A stretch of 64,000 nt of DNA from Burkholderia ubonensis (GCF_001718695.1 NZ_CP013420.1:372001-436000), one strand, 5' to 3'. Shown: positions 18,777 to 28,943, counted from the stretch's first letter. Notes: generated from the letters alone by a model not told the origin. Program-made: numbers and translations.

Positions 18777-19110
18777 TTGGTTGAGGTGCGCCGAGTCGCT
18801 CGAGCGGCGCGAGCAGGTCGGGCGTCCGAGCACCGGAGCACCGACTGGCCGGGCACCCAAGCACCCGAACGTCGCGCTCCCAATGGCCGCGCGGCTGCGC
18901 GCCCCAAGCGCTCCAACGACACGCCCGCCCACCCGACGAACCGCCCATCGGCACACCCGCCCACGGGCGGTTTTTCTTTGCCCGTGCGGACGTGCGCGCA
19001 GTTCCAGCCAAGCGTCGCTACGCCGCACGCAGGCCGCCATCTGGCTCGATGTCGACTTGAATGGGTAGAATCGACCCCGTTCCATCCCTCAATCGACCGA
19101 CAGGGCCTCT
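18777..19110. other. Intergenic region before yejA
   Basis: 334 bases. It has a run of imperfect short repeats (GAGCACCG twice near 18827, then GGGCACCCAAGCACCC), a terminator-like hairpin at 18939-18975, and a TAGAAT hexamer at 19066-19071 that may be the -10 for yejA. No gene is apparent. Confidence 0.5.
18939..18975 (+). terminator. Terminator of the small exported protein gene
   Basis: AACCGCCC (18939-18946) pairs with GGGCGGTT (18965-18972) around an 18-base loop, followed by a run of five T. An alternative tighter hairpin, CCGCCCACGGGCGG, overlaps its 3' arm. Confidence 0.65.
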
Positions 19111-20994
19111 ATGACGAAGGGTTCGCGCCACGCTGCCGCCGCGTCCATCCGCTGCGGCGTCGCGCACGTGCTGCGCACGGCCGGCCGCAGCGCGGCCGTA
19201 TGGGCAATACAGGCCGTGCTTGCCGCGAGCGCCGCGCATGCCGCCCACGCGATCGCCCAGTACGGCGAGCCGAAATATCCGCCGGGCTTCGCGCATTTCG
19301 ACTATGTGAATCCGGATGCGCCGAAGGGCGGCACGCTCGTGCTCGCGAATCCGACCCGGCTGACGTCGTTCGACAAGTTCAACCCGTTTACGATGCGCGG
19401 CAATGCCGCGCCCGGCATCGAGATGCTGTTCGAGAGCCTGGCGACGGGCAGCCTGGACGAGCCCGCGTCCGCGTACGGGCTGCTTGCCGACGATATCGCG
19501 GTCGCGCCGGACCGCCTGTCGGTCACGTTCCACCTGAACCCGCGCGCGCGCTTCTCGAACGGCGATCCGGTGACGGCAGCCGACGTCAAGCATTCGTTCG
19601 ACACGCTGAAGAGCAAGCAGGCGGCGCCCCAGTTCGCCGCGTATTTCGCCGAGATCACGAAGGCGGTCGTGGTCGATCGCGCGACCGTGCGCTTCGAGTT
19701 TCGCAGCGCGAATCGCGAGTTGCCGCTGATCGCGGCCGCGGTGCCGGTGTTCTCGCGCAAATGGGGGCTGCGTGCGGACGGCACGCGCATTCCGTTCGAC
19801 CAGCTCGCGTTCGAGCAGCCGATCGGCAGCGGGCCGTACCTGATCGAGCGCTACGACAACGGCCGCAACATCACGTACCGGCGCAACCCCGCGTACTGGG
19901 GCGCCGACCTGCCGGTGCGGGTCGGCACCCACAACTTCGAGCGGATCGTCTACAAGCTGTACGGCGACGGCGTCACGCGCCTCCAGGGGTTCAAGGCGGG
20001 CGAGTACGACGTGCTCGTCGAGAACATCGCGCGCAACTGGGTGCGGCACGACGTCGGCAAGCGCTTCGACAGCGGCGAGCTGGTCAAGCGCGAATTCCGG
20101 CAGCACAACGGCGCGGGCATGCAGGGCTTCATGCTGAACCTGCGCCGGCCGCAGTTCCGCGACGTGCGGGTGCGCCAGGCGCTCGACCTCGCGTTCGACT
20201 TCGAATGGCTGAACCGCCAGCTGTTCTACGGCGGCTATACGCGCCTCGACAGCTACTTCGCCGACACCGACCTGCAGGCGACCGGCATGCCGGGGCCGGG
20301 CGAGCTTGCGCTGCTCGAGCCGCTGCGCGCACACCTCGATCCGGCGGTGTTCGGGCCGATGGTCGTCCAGCCGAACACCGATCCGCCCAACTCGCTGCGC
20401 GCGAACCTGCTGAAGGCGCGCGCGCTGCTCGCGCAGGCCGGCTGGACGTATCGCGACGGCGCGCTGCGCAACGCGCAGGGCGAGCCGTTCACGTTCGAGA
20501 TCCTCGACGACGCGGGTTCCGCGTTCGAGCCGATCGTGGCCGCGTACCAGCGCAATCTCGCGAAGCTGGGCATCGACGCGAGGTTCCGCACTGCCGACTA
20601 CGCGCTGCTGCAAAAGCGCATGGATGCGTTCGACTACGACATGACGACGATCCGCTACCTCGGGGTGCAGGTGCCGGGCGCCGAGCAGTTCTCGCGCTAC
20701 AGCAGCAAGTTCGCGGACGAGCCGGGTTCGGACAACGTCATCGGGCTCAAGTCGCCGGCCGTCGACGCGCTGCTGCAGGCGCTCGGCGCCGCGCAGACCC
20801 GCGAGCAGCTGGTCGATGCGGCGCGTGCGCTCGACCGCGTGCTGATGCACGGCTACTACGCGATCCCGCAGTGGTACAGCACGACGCATCGGGTCGCGTA
20901 CAAGCGCACGCTCGGCTATCCGCAGACGCTGCCGCTGTACTATTCGGCGGAGGGCTGGGTCGTGTCGACCTGGTGGGTCAAGCCGGGCAGCTGA
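19111..20994 (+). CDS. yejA: Peptide ABC transporter, substrate-binding protein (YejA-type, SBP family 5)
   Basis: 627-residue periplasmic binding protein that delivers peptides to the YejBEF importer. An N-terminal signal region of about 45 residues (AAVWAIQAVLAASAAHAAHA) precedes AIAQYGEPKYPPGFAHFDYVNPDAPKGG, the characteristic start of mature YejA. ATG at 19111 is the only start that gives a signal sequence. First gene of yejABEF, with 58 bases to yejB. In enterobacteria this system imports oligopeptides and the Trojan-horse antibiotic microcin C; the substrate here is inferred only. Confidence 0.92.
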   Translation: MTKGSRHAAAASIRCGVAHVLRTAGRSAAVWAIQAVLAASAAHAAHAIAQYGEPKYPPGFAHFDYVNPDAPKGGTLVLANPTRLTSFDKFNPFTMRGNAAPGIEMLFESLATGSLDEPASAYGLLADDIAVAPDRLSVTFHLNPRARFSNGDPVTAADVKHSFDTLKSKQAAPQFAAYFAEITKAVVVDRATVRFEFRSANRELPLIAAAVPVFSRKWGLRADGTRIPFDQLAFEQPIGSGPYLIERYDNGRNITYRRNPAYWGADLPVRVGTHNFERIVYKLYGDGVTRLQGFKAGEYDVLVENIARNWVRHDVGKRFDSGELVKREFRQHNGAGMQGFMLNLRRPQFRDVRVRQALDLAFDFEWLNRQLFYGGYTRLDSYFADTDLQATGMPGPGELALLEPLRAHLDPAVFGPMVVQPNTDPPNSLRANLLKARALLAQAGWTYRDGALRNAQGEPFTFEILDDAGSAFEPIVAAYQRNLAKLGIDARFRTADYALLQKRMDAFDYDMTTIRYLGVQVPGAEQFSRYSSKFADEPGSDNVIGLKSPAVDALLQALGAAQTREQLVDAARALDRVLMHGYYAIPQWYSTTHRVAYKRTLGYPQTLPLYYSAEGWVVSTWWVKPGS

Positions 20995-21052
20995 GCGCCG
21001 TGCGTCCCGCCCGCCGTCCCAACCGTTGTCAATCGATCGCGAGTCGACGCTT

Positions 21053-22096
21053 ATGTGGAGCTACATCCTCAAACGCCTGCTGTTGATGATCCCGACGCTC
21101 GTCGGCGTGCTGACGCTCACGTTCGTCGTGATCCAGTTCGTGCCGGGCGGCCCGGTCGAACAGGCCGTGCAGGAACTGCGCAAGGGCGCGACGGAGCAGG
21201 GCGCGACGCCGTTCGGGATGCGCTCGCGCACCGGCGTCGATCCGCAGCAGGTCGCGCAGCTCAAGGCGCTGTACGGCTTCGACAAGCCGCCGCTCGAGCG
21301 CTACGTGCTGATGCTGAAGCACTTCGCGCGCTTCGATCTCGGCGACAGCTACTTCCGCCACCAGAGCGTGTGGTCGCTGATCGTGCAGAAGCTGCCGGTG
21401 TCGATCAGCATCGGCTTGTGGACGTTCTTCCTCACCTACCTGATCTCGGTGCCGCTCGGCATCGCGAAGGCCGTGCGCAACGGCTCGCCGTTCGACGTCG
21501 CGACGAGCCTCGTCGTGCTCGTCGGCTATGCGATTCCCGGCTTCGTGCTCGGCGTGCTGCTGCTCGTGCTGTTCGGCGGCGGCTCGTTCTGGCAGCTGTT
21601 CCCGCTGCGCGGGCTCACGTCGGACAACTTCGCGGCGCTGTCGACGGCCGGCAAGGTCCTCGACTACCTGTGGCACATCGCGCTGCCGATCACCGCGTCG
21701 GTCGTCGGCAGCTTCGCGGTCGTCACGATGCTCACGAAGAACGCGTTCCTCGACGAGATCCGCCGGCAATACGTGCTGACCGCGCGCGCGAAGGGGCTGT
21801 CCGAGCGCCGCGTGCTGTGGAAGCACGTGTTCCGCAACGCGATGCTGCCGCTCATCGTCGGCTTTCCGGCCGCGTTCATCGGCGCGTTCTTCACCGGCAG
21901 CCTGCTGATCGAGACGCTGTTCACGCTCGACGGCCTCGGGCTGCTGTCGTACGAGTCGGTCGTGCGTCGCGACTACCCGGTCGTGCTCGGCACGCTGTAC
22001 CTGTTCACGCTGATCGGCCTCGCGACCAAGCTGATCTCCGACCTCTGCTACGTGTGGGTCGACCCGCGCATTCAATTCGAAAACCTGGAGCGCTGA
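21053..22096 (+). CDS. yejB: Peptide ABC transporter permease YejB
   Basis: 347-residue inner-membrane permease of the DppB/OppB family. It starts MWSYILKRLLLMIPTLVGVLTLTFVVIQ, and ends with the ABC-facing EAA-type loop (ARAKGLSERRVLWKHVFRNAMLPL). The insert between helices 1 and 2 (residues 40-95) is typical of YejB. ATG at 21053 matches the conserved N-terminus. Followed after 129 bases by yejE, an unusually long gap for this operon that contains a direct repeat. Confidence 0.94.
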   Translation: MWSYILKRLLLMIPTLVGVLTLTFVVIQFVPGGPVEQAVQELRKGATEQGATPFGMRSRTGVDPQQVAQLKALYGFDKPPLERYVLMLKHFARFDLGDSYFRHQSVWSLIVQKLPVSISIGLWTFFLTYLISVPLGIAKAVRNGSPFDVATSLVVLVGYAIPGFVLGVLLLVLFGGGSFWQLFPLRGLTSDNFAALSTAGKVLDYLWHIALPITASVVGSFAVVTMLTKNAFLDEIRRQYVLTARAKGLSERRVLWKHVFRNAMLPLIVGFPAAFIGAFFTGSLLIETLFTLDGLGLLSYESVVRRDYPVVLGTLYLFTLIGLATKLISDLCYVWVDPRIQFENLER

Positions 22097-22108
22097 GATG
22101 AAACGACC

Positions 22109-22169
22109 CCCACGCTCGCTTTGCCCGCTGCCCCCCGAGGGAGAGGCCAGCCGCCCACGCTCGCTTTGC
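22109..22169. repeat. Direct repeat of 16 bases in the yejB-yejE gap
   Basis: CCCACGCTCGCTTTGC occurs at 22109-22124 and again at 22154-22169, 45 bases apart, in the short gap between two operon genes. Flanking bases also resemble each other (CCGCTGCC and TCGCCGCG). I have an impression that similar strings recur in Burkholderia intergenic DNA, but could not check. Confidence 0.7.
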
Positions 22170-22225
22170 TCGCCGCGTTTCGACGGCGACACCGGCGCGC
22201 GCCGCGCCGCCCGCGGAGGGCGCGC

Positions 22226-23323
22226 ATGAGCCAGGCCGCCGCATCGTCCCGCCTCGACGCCGCGCGCGCGCGCGTGTCGCCGTCGCCCGCGCGCCGCGTG
22301 TGGCGGCGCTTCACGCGGCAGCGCCTCGGCTACTGGAGCTTCGTGATCTTCGTCGTCGCGTTCGCCGCGAGTCTTGCCGCGCCGCTGTGGTCGAACGACA
22401 AGCCGCTCGTCGTCCGCTACGACGGCCACTATTACTTCCCGATGTTCAACACGTATCCGGAGACGACCTTCGGCGGCGATTTCCCGACGCCCGCCGACTA
22501 TCTCGATCCGTACGTCCGCAAGCGTCTCGAGGCGCCCGGCAATTTCGTCGTCTATCCGCCGAACCGCTACCACTACGACACGCTGAACTACTTCTCGCGC
22601 GTGCCGAATCCCGCGCCGCCGTCGCGCGAGAACTGGCTCGGCACGGACGCGCAGGGGCGCGACCTGCTGGCCCGGCTCGTCTACGGGTTTCGCGTGTCGG
22701 TCGAATTCGGGCTGGTGCTGACGCTGATCGGCACGCTGCTCGGCATTGTCGCGGGCGCGGTGCAGGGCTTCTTCGGCGGCCGCATCGACATCGTCGGGCA
22801 GCGGCTGATCGAGATCTGGAGCTCGCTGCCCGAGCTGTACCTGCTGATCATCTTCGCGTCGATCTTCGAGCCGAGCTTCCTGCTGCTGATCGTGCTGCTG
22901 TCGCTGTTCGGCTGGATCGGCCTTGCCGACTACGTGCGCGCAGAGTTCCTGCGCAATCGCACGCAGGACTACGTGCGCGCGGCGCGCGCGATGGGGCTCA
23001 CGAACTGGCAGATCATCTGGCGCCACGTGCTGCCGAACAGCCTGACGCCGGTGATCACGTTCCTGCCGTTCCGGATGAGCGGCGCGATCCTCGCGCTCAC
23101 GAGCCTCGACTTCCTCGGGCTCGGCGTGCCGCCGCCGACGCCGAGCCTCGGCGAGCTGCTCGCGCAGGGCAAGGGCAACCTCGATGCGTGGTGGATCTCG
23201 CTGTCGACGTTCGGCGTGCTGGTCGCGACGCTGCTGCTGCTGACCTTCATGGGCGACGCGCTGCGCAACGCGCTCGACACGCGGATCGCCGATTCCGTGC
23301 GGGCGGCGGGAGGCCAGCGATGA
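22226..23323 (+). CDS. yejE: Peptide ABC transporter permease YejE
   Basis: 365-residue permease of the DppC/OppC family. Helix 1 is at about residues 33-50, then a large periplasmic insert of about 90 residues, then five helices and the EAA loop [27 protein letters not shown] at 22226 follows a GGAGGG Shine-Dalgarno site and is preferred to upstream in-frame codons lying in the repeat. Its stop overlaps the yejF start by 4 bases (ATGA). Confidence 0.93.
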   Translation: MSQAAASSRLDAARARVSPSPARRVWRRFTRQRLGYWSFVIFVVAFAASLAAPLWSNDKPLVVRYDGHYYFPMFNTYPETTFGGDFPTPADYLDPYVRKRLEAPGNFVVYPPNRYHYDTLNYFSRVPNPAPPSRENWLGTDAQGRDLLARLVYGFRVSVEFGLVLTLIGTLLGIVAGAVQGFFGGRIDIVGQRLIEIWSSLPELYLLIIFASIFEPSFLLLIVLLSLFGWIGLADYVRAEFLRNRTQDYVRAARAMGLTNWQIIWRHVLPNSLTPVITFLPFRMSGAILALTSLDFLGLGVPPPTPSLGELLAQGKGNLDAWWISLSTFGVLVATLLLLTFMGDALRNALDTRIADSVRAAGGQR

Positions 23324-24948
23324 GCGCCGCCGCCGTACCGATGCCGCCGCGCGACGAGCCGCTGCTGTCGCTCGAGCGCCTGCAGGTCCGCTTCGGCGAC
23401 ACCGTCGCGGTCGACGACGTGACGCTCGCGATCGGCCGCGGCGAGCGCGTCGCGCTCGTCGGCGAGTCGGGCTCGGGCAAGAGCGTGACCGCGCTGGCGA
23501 TCCTGCGCCTGTTGCGCGACGCGGAGGTCGGCGGCACGATCCGCTTCGCGGGCCAGGACCTCGTCGCCAAGAGCGAGCGCGAGATGCGCGGGCTGCGCGG
23601 CTCCGACATCGCGATGATCTTCCAGGAGCCGATGACGGCGCTCAACCCGCTGTATACGATCGGCGCGCAGATCGGCGAGACGATTCAGCTGCACGACGGC
23701 GTGACGGCCGGCGAGGCGAGAAAGCGGGCGATCGCGCTGCTCGCGCGCACCGGCATCGCGGAACCGGAGCGGCGCGTCGACAGCTATCCGCACCAGCTGT
23801 CGGGCGGCCAGCGGCAGCGCGCGATGATCGCGATGGCGCTCGCGTGCCGGCCGCGGCTGCTGCTCGCCGACGAGCCGACCACCGCGCTCGACGTGACGAT
23901 CCGCGCGCAGATCGTCGAGCTGCTGCTGGAGCTGCAGCGCGAGGAAGCCGAAAAGCGCGGGATGGCGATCCTGCTGATCACGCACGACCTGAATCTCGTG
24001 CGGCACTTCGCCGACCGCATCGCGGTGATGGAGCGGGGCCGGCTCGTCGAGAGCGGGGCGGTCGAGCGGATCTTCGCCGCGCCCGAGCACCCGTATACGC
24101 AGCGCCTGCTGAACAGCCGGCCGCAGCGCGCGGTCGTGCCGGTGTTGCCGATCGCGCCGGTGCTGCTCGACGCGCGCCACGTGACCGTGCAGTTCGCGCG
24201 CAAGCGCCCGGGCCTCGCGGGCTGGTTCAAGTCCGTGCCGGTGGCGGCGGTGTCGGACGTGTCCGTGTCGGTGCGGCAGGGCGAGACGCTCGGCGTGGTC
24301 GGCGAGTCCGGCTCCGGCAAGTCGACGCTCGCGATGGCCTTGCTCGGGCTGCAGAAGACCGCGCACGGCGAAATCGAATTCCAGGGGCGCGCGCTGTCGA
24401 GCTACCGCGGCCGCGAGCAGGCCGCGCTGCGCTCGAACATGCAGGTCGTGTTTCAGGATCCTTTCAGTTCGCTGTCGCCGCGCCACACGATCGAGCGGAT
24501 CGTCGGCGAAGGGCTCGAGCTGCACCGTCCGGACCTGTCGGCCGACGCACGGCGCGCGAAGTCGCTCGCGGTGCTGCGCGAGGTCGGCCTCGACCGCACG
24601 GTGATGCATCGCTATCCGCACGAGTTCTCCGGCGGGCAGCGCCAGCGGATCGCGATCGCCCGGGCGCTCGTGCTCGAGCCGCGCATCCTGATCCTCGACG
24701 AGCCGACGTCGGCGCTCGACGTGTCGATCCAGCAGCAGGTGCTGAAGCTGCTCGCGAATTTGCAACAGAAATACAACCTCGGCTATCTGTTCATCAGCCA
24801 CGACCTGGACGTGATCGGCGCGATGGCCCACCGCGTCGCGGTGATGCAGGACGGGGCGATCGTGGAGGCCGGCGAGGTCGCCGACATCTTCACCAAACCG
24901 TCACATCCTTACACACAAAAGCTGTTGAAAGCAGTCTGGAAAGCGTGA
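23320..24948 (+). CDS. yejF: Peptide ABC transporter, fused double ATPase (YejF-type)
   Basis: 542-residue ATPase with two complete ABC domains in one chain, combining what DppD and DppF do separately. Domain 1: Walker A GESGSGKS (about residue 48), signature LSGGQRQR, Walker B LLADEPTT. Domain 2: Walker A GESGSGKS (about 328), signature FSGGQRQR, Walker B LILDEPTS. It powers YejBE. The start is fixed by the 4-base overlap with yejE. Confidence 0.94.
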   Translation: MSAAAVPMPPRDEPLLSLERLQVRFGDTVAVDDVTLAIGRGERVALVGESGSGKSVTALAILRLLRDAEVGGTIRFAGQDLVAKSEREMRGLRGSDIAMIFQEPMTALNPLYTIGAQIGETIQLHDGVTAGEARKRAIALLARTGIAEPERRVDSYPHQLSGGQRQRAMIAMALACRPRLLLADEPTTALDVTIRAQIVELLLELQREEAEKRGMAILLITHDLNLVRHFADRIAVMERGRLVESGAVERIFAAPEHPYTQRLLNSRPQRAVVPVLPIAPVLLDARHVTVQFARKRPGLAGWFKSVPVAAVSDVSVSVRQGETLGVVGESGSGKSTLAMALLGLQKTAHGEIEFQGRALSSYRGREQAALRSNMQVVFQDPFSSLSPRHTIERIVGEGLELHRPDLSADARRAKSLAVLREVGLDRTVMHRYPHEFSGGQRQRIAIARALVLEPRILILDEPTSALDVSIQQQVLKLLANLQQKYNLGYLFISHDLDVIGAMAHRVAVMQDGAIVEAGEVADIFTKPSHPYTQKLLKAVWKA

Positions 24949-24995
24949 TAGGGCGCCAATGGTCTGACCATCTCGATTGTATTTTTTAATTTGTT

Positions 24996-25024
24996 TTGAC
25001 AAACGGATACGCGCTGGCTAGTAT
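24996..25024 (+). promoter_or_regulatory. Promoter of the NlpC/P60 gene
   Basis: TTGACA (24996-25001), a 17-base spacer and TAGTAT (25019-25024); an AT-rich stretch (ATTTTTTAATTTGTT) just upstream resembles an UP element. It is among the best sigma-70 matches in the window and separates this gene from the yej operon. Confidence 0.8.
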
Positions 25025-25076
25025 CGACCGAAATTTTCCGCCAATCAGCTGATTTTTAAGCACAATCCATCGACCA

Positions 25077-25754
25077 ATGCAGCACCGATCCCTGACCCAG
25101 GCATGCGCGCGCGCCGTCGCCGGGATGTTTATCGGCGTCCTGTTCGCTGCAACTTCCGGCGCGTTCGCCGACGAAGTCAGCAGTTTTAATCAGAATGCCA
25201 CGAATTCGACTCAATCCGGGTCGGCTTCCTCCCAGAATTCCCAAGCCAACGCATCGTCGTCGAGCGGCGGCGCGAGGTCGTTCCTGTCCGGCATGGCGGG
25301 CAAGGCGGGTGACGTCGTCGTCGGCGCGCTGAACATGATCGGCGTCCGCTACCGCTGGGGCGGCAACACGCCGGATTCGGGGCTCGACTGCAGCGGCTTC
25401 GTGCGCTACGTGTTCCAGGACACGCTCGGCATGTCGCTGCCGCGCCGCGCGGAAGAGATGAGCCGGGTCGGCGAGAAGGTGCGCGTGAGCGAGCTGAAGC
25501 CGGGCGACCTGGTGTTCTTCAATACGATGCGCCGCACGTTCTCGCACGTCGGCATCTACATCGGCGACAACAAGTTCGTGCATTCGCCGTCGACGGGCAG
25601 CACGGTTCGCGTCGACGATCTCGACAGCACCTATTGGGAAAAGCGTTTCAACGGCGCGCGCCGGATCGAGTCGCAGTTCCCGATGAAGGCCGATGATCTG
25701 CGCCAGCGCGTGCGCGCGACGATCGGCGACGACGCGGCGAACGGCAGCAACTGA
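25077..25754 (+). CDS. NlpC/P60 family peptidoglycan endopeptidase (C40)
   Basis: 225 residues. A signal peptide ends near AFA (residue 31), then a Ser/Asn/Gln-rich linker, then the NlpC/P60 domain from about residue 80. Catalytic Cys105 lies in GLDCSGFVRYVF, the His in TFSHVGIYIGD, and a second His in FVHSPSTG. Enzymes of this family cut the D-gamma-glutamyl-diaminopimelate bond of wall peptides. It has its own strong promoter and terminator, so it is not part of the yej operon, although a link between wall peptide release and peptide import is conceivable. Confidence 0.9.
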   Translation: MQHRSLTQACARAVAGMFIGVLFAATSGAFADEVSSFNQNATNSTQSGSASSQNSQANASSSSGGARSFLSGMAGKAGDVVVGALNMIGVRYRWGGNTPDSGLDCSGFVRYVFQDTLGMSLPRRAEEMSRVGEKVRVSELKPGDLVFFNTMRRTFSHVGIYIGDNKFVHSPSTGSTVRVDDLDSTYWEKRFNGARRIESQFPMKADDLRQRVRATIGDDAANGSN

Positions 25755-25778
25755 GCGTTCCCCGACAGCCGGATCGAA

Positions 25779-25811
25779 AACCCTGTCGCCCGAAAGGCGG
25801 CAGGGTTTTTT
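25779..25811 (+). terminator. Rho-independent terminator of the NlpC/P60 gene
   Basis: AACCCTGTCGCC and GGCGGCAGGGTT form a 12-bp stem with one G-T pair and a CGAAA loop, followed by a run of T. It lies between convergent genes and could work in both directions. Confidence 0.88.
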
Positions 25812-25842
25812 GCTTTTGGGGCAGTCGACGCCTGGCGCTGCC

Positions 25843-26772
25843 TTATGCGGCAGTCGCGGCGGTCCCGGTGCGCGCCGCCGCGAGCTTGCGCTGCAGCTCG
25901 GGCATGATGCGCGCGACCGCTTCCTCGCCGGCGAGGATCGCCGCGTTGCGCTGGCTGAAGTCGCTGCCGCCCATCGCGTTGAGGCTCGGGCGGATCACGA
26001 CGTCGGCGTACTTGTCGAGCTCGTAGGTCTTGATCGTCTGGCCCATGATCGTGAACGTCTGCAGCAGCATCTCGATCGGGTTGCCGGTCGCCGCGCCGTC
26101 CGGGCGCGCGGAGATGTCGACCGCGATCACGAAGGTCGCGCCCATCTTGCGCGCGTAGGACGCGGGCACCGGGCTCACGAGGCCGCCGTCGACATACTCG
26201 CGGCTGCCGATCTTCACCGGCTCGAACACCGACGGCACGCTGCTCGATGCGCGCACCGCGAGCCCCGTGTTGCCCTGCTGGAACAGGATCGGCTGGCCGT
26301 TCTGCAGATCCGTCGCGACGATCCCGAGCGGCTTCGCCATCTTCTCGATCGGCCGGTTGTTCAGCGTCTTGTTGATGAAATTCTGCAGCGCGACGCCCTG
26401 CAGCAGGCCGCGCGAGCGGAACGGCAGCGCCCAGTCGCTGATCGCGGACTGGTCCATCTCGAGCGCGAGCTTGTTGAGCTGCAGTGCGTTCATGCCGGAC
26501 GCATAGAGCGCGCCGACCACCGAGCCGGCGCTCGTGCCGGCGACGATCTCGATCGGGATGCCGCGCGCCTCGAGTCCTTTCAGCACGCCGATGTGCGCGA
26601 AGCCGCGCGCCGCGCCGCCGCCGAGCGCGATGGCGATCTTCACCGGCTTGTCGTGCGACTGGGCGGCGGCGTTGTCGGGGCGGCTCTTGCCGCCGGGCGA
26701 CGTGCAGGCGGCGAGGCTGGCGGAAGCGCACGCGATCGTGAACTGGCGGCGCGACAGGCGAGGGGACGACAT
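25843..26772 (-). CDS. Patatin-like phospholipase family lipoprotein (RssA-like)
   Basis: 309 residues. The N-terminus has SRRQFTIA, which resembles a twin-arginine motif, followed by the lipobox LAAC (Cys23), suggesting an exported lipoprotein. The patatin domain starts with the oxyanion loop GGGAARG (51-57), then GTSAG with nucleophile Ser81, and the catalytic Asp in VDGGLVSP. Such enzymes hydrolyse acyl lipids; the real substrate is unknown. It converges with the NlpC/P60 gene and is divergent from gltX. Confidence 0.88.
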   Translation of the reverse strand: MSSPRLSRRQFTIACASASLAACTSPGGKSRPDNAAAQSHDKPVKIAIALGGGAARGFAHIGVLKGLEARGIPIEIVAGTSAGSVVGALYASGMNALQLNKLALEMDQSAISDWALPFRSRGLLQGVALQNFINKTLNNRPIEKMAKPLGIVATDLQNGQPILFQQGNTGLAVRASSSVPSVFEPVKIGSREYVDGGLVSPVPASYARKMGATFVIAVDISARPDGAATGNPIEMLLQTFTIMGQTIKTYELDKYADVVIRPSLNAMGGSDFSQRNAAILAGEEAVARIMPELQRKLAAARTGTAATAA

Positions 26773-26909
26773 CGAAGGTTCTCCAGCGTCGGGCGGCGGG
26801 CGACGGGCCCGCCGCGTCGGTAGGTCGGGGCGGTGCGGCGGGTGCCGCGCGGCCGGCGCGGCGCCGGCAAGGCGGCCGCGGCGCGCACATCATAAAGCAA
26901 GCGCCGCGC

Positions 26910-26937
26910 TTGGCGCGATGTCCGGCGCGGGTATAAT
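26910..26937 (+). promoter_or_regulatory. Promoter of gltX
   Basis: TTGGCG (26910-26915), a 16-base spacer and a perfect TATAAT (26932-26937), about 110 bases before the gltX ATG. Confidence 0.65.
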
Positions 26938-27047
26938 TTCGGCTTCTTTTCCGTTCCGGGCGTCGCCGGTCCCGTTGTAGTTCGGGCAGCCGTTGCCGAC
27001 CCCGCGTCGAAATCATTCACGCGCCCCAGGCGTTCGAGTTACCGTTT

Positions 27048-28457
27048 ATGACCCGTCCTGTCCGTACCCGCTTCGCGCCGAGCCCCACCGGCTTCATCCA
27101 TCTCGGCAACATCCGCTCCGCACTCTATCCGTGGGCGTTCGCCCGCAAGATGCAAGGCACGTTCGTGCTGCGCATCGAGGATACCGACGTCGAGCGTTCG
27201 TCGCCGGAAGCGGTCGATGCGATCCTCGAAGGGATGCGGTGGCTCGACCTCGATTTCGACGAAGGCCCGTTCTACCAGATGCAGCGGATGGACCGCTATC
27301 GCGAGGTGCTCGCGAAGATGCTCGAAGAGGGCCTCGCGTACCCGTGCTACATGTCGACCGAGGAACTCGACGCGCTGCGCGAGCGCCAGCGCGAAGCCGG
27401 CCTGAAGCCCCGCTACGACGGCACGTGGCGTCCGGAGCCGGGCAAGGTGCTGCCCGAGCCGCCTGCGGGCGTGAAGCCGGTGCTGCGTTTCCGCAACCCG
27501 CTGACGGGCACCGTCGCATGGGACGATGCCGTGAAGGGCCGCGTCGAGATCTCGAACGAAGAGCTCGACGACCTCGTGATCGCGCGTCCGGACGGCACGC
27601 CGATGTACAACTTCTGCGTGGTGGTCGACGACCTCGACATGGGGATCACGCACGTGATCCGCGGCGACGACCACGTGAACAACACGCCGCGCCAGATCAA
27701 CATCCTGCGCGCGCTCGGCGGCGAAGTGCCGGTCTATGCGCACCTGCCGACCGTGCTCAACGAGCAGGGCGAGAAGATGAGCAAGCGTCACGGCGCGATG
27801 AGCGTGATGGCCTACCGCGACGCGGGCTATCTGCCGGAAGCGGTCGTGAACTACCTGGCGCGCCTCGGCTGGTCGCACGGCGACGCCGAAATCTTCTCGC
27901 GCGAGCAGTTCGTCGAGTGGTTCGACCTCGAGCATCTCGGCAAGTCGCCGGCGCAGTACGACCACAACAAGCTGAACTGGCTGAACAACCACTACATCAA
28001 GGAAGCGGACAACACGCGTCTTGCCGCGCTGTCGAAGCCGTTCTTCGAGGCGCTCGGCATCGACGATGCGGCGCTCGCGAGCGGCCCGGCCCTCGATGCG
28101 GTGATCGGCCTGATGAAGGATCGTGCGTCGACGCTCAAGGAAATCGCAGAGGGCGCGGCGATGTTCTATCGCGTGCCGGCGCCGGATGCCGAAGCGCTTG
28201 CGCAGCACGTGACCGACGCGGTGCGCCCGGCGCTGGCCGAACTCGCGGCGGCGCTGAAGACGGCCGAGTGGAGCAAGGAGGCGATCTCGGCCGCGCTGAA
28301 GGCGACGCTGGCCGCGCACAAGCTGAAGATGCCGCAGCTCGCGATGCCGGTGCGCCTGCTGGTCGCGGGCACGACGCATACGCCGTCGATCGACGCGGTG
28401 CTGATGCTGTTTGGCCGGGATGCCGTCGTGTCGCGCATCGAGGGCGCGCTGGCCTGA
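27048..28457 (+). CDS. gltX: Glutamyl-tRNA synthetase
   Basis: Charges tRNA-Glu. The 469-residue class I enzyme (E. coli 471) starts [20 protein letters not shown], with HLGN as the HIGH motif, and has EKMSKRHG as the KMSKS motif at about residue 243. The C-terminal helical anticodon-binding domain is complete. ATG at 27048 is followed directly by the conserved N-terminus. Three tRNA-Glu genes lie 0.3-1.0 kb downstream. Confidence 0.97.
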   Translation: MTRPVRTRFAPSPTGFIHLGNIRSALYPWAFARKMQGTFVLRIEDTDVERSSPEAVDAILEGMRWLDLDFDEGPFYQMQRMDRYREVLAKMLEEGLAYPCYMSTEELDALRERQREAGLKPRYDGTWRPEPGKVLPEPPAGVKPVLRFRNPLTGTVAWDDAVKGRVEISNEELDDLVIARPDGTPMYNFCVVVDDLDMGITHVIRGDDHVNNTPRQINILRALGGEVPVYAHLPTVLNEQGEKMSKRHGAMSVMAYRDAGYLPEAVVNYLARLGWSHGDAEIFSREQFVEWFDLEHLGKSPAQYDHNKLNWLNNHYIKEADNTRLAALSKPFFEALGIDDAALASGPALDAVIGLMKDRASTLKEIAEGAAMFYRVPAPDAEALAQHVTDAVRPALAELAAALKTAEWSKEAISAALKATLAAHKLKMPQLAMPVRLLVAGTTHTPSIDAVLMLFGRDAVVSRIEGALA

Positions 28458-28527
28458 GGTTCGAGCAGTCGCGAAGCCGTCGATCGGTGGCTTCGCAAAA
28501 AATTTTGCTCGAATCGCAAAAAGGGTA

Positions 28528-28556
28528 TTTACAAGCGCAAAGTTGGTCCATATAAT
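28528..28556 (+). promoter_or_regulatory. Promoter of the tRNA cluster
   Basis: TTTACA (28528-28533), a 17-base spacer and a perfect TATAAT (28551-28556), 18 bases before the tRNA-Ala 5' end. Confidence 0.8.
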
Positions 28557-28574
28557 TTCATTTCTGTTCTGCAA

Positions 28575-28650
<76 letters not shown>

Positions 28651-28696
28651 ACAGAACAAACCAATCGATTCGCGAAGCAGGGTAGTTAAAAAATGC

Positions 28697-28725
28697 TTCA
28701 CAAAACGATTTAAAGCAGTTAGAAT
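28697..28725 (+). promoter_or_regulatory. Internal promoter before the first tRNA-Glu
   Basis: TTCACA (28697-28702), a 17-base spacer and TAGAAT (28720-28725) lie in the 136-base gap after tRNA-Ala. Both hexamers differ from consensus at one or two positions, so the Glu/Asp genes may be transcribed separately from tRNA-Ala. Confidence 0.6.
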
Positions 28726-28786
28726 TTCGGCCTTCGTTGTTGATGAAAAATTAATAACGGAAGCCAGACAGATCTGAAAAGATTTT

Positions 28787-28862
28787 GTCCCCTTCGTCTA
28801 GAGGCCTAGGACATCACCCTTTCACGGTGAGTACAGGGGTTCGAATCCCCTAGGGGACGCCA
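28787..28862 (+). tRNA. tRNA-Glu (anticodon TTC), copy 1
   Basis: 76 bases with encoded CCA. Acceptor GTCCCCT pairs with AGGGGAC; anticodon arm TCACC-CTTTCAC-GGTGA gives TTC. Identical to copies 2 and 3. Confidence 0.97.
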
Positions 28863-28943
28863 GATTCAGCGGCGTTTCGATGGAAGTGTCGCGAAGCCTG
28901 CAGGAACGTAACCGACGTCCTGAGGGTTAGGGTTAAGAAAGTT

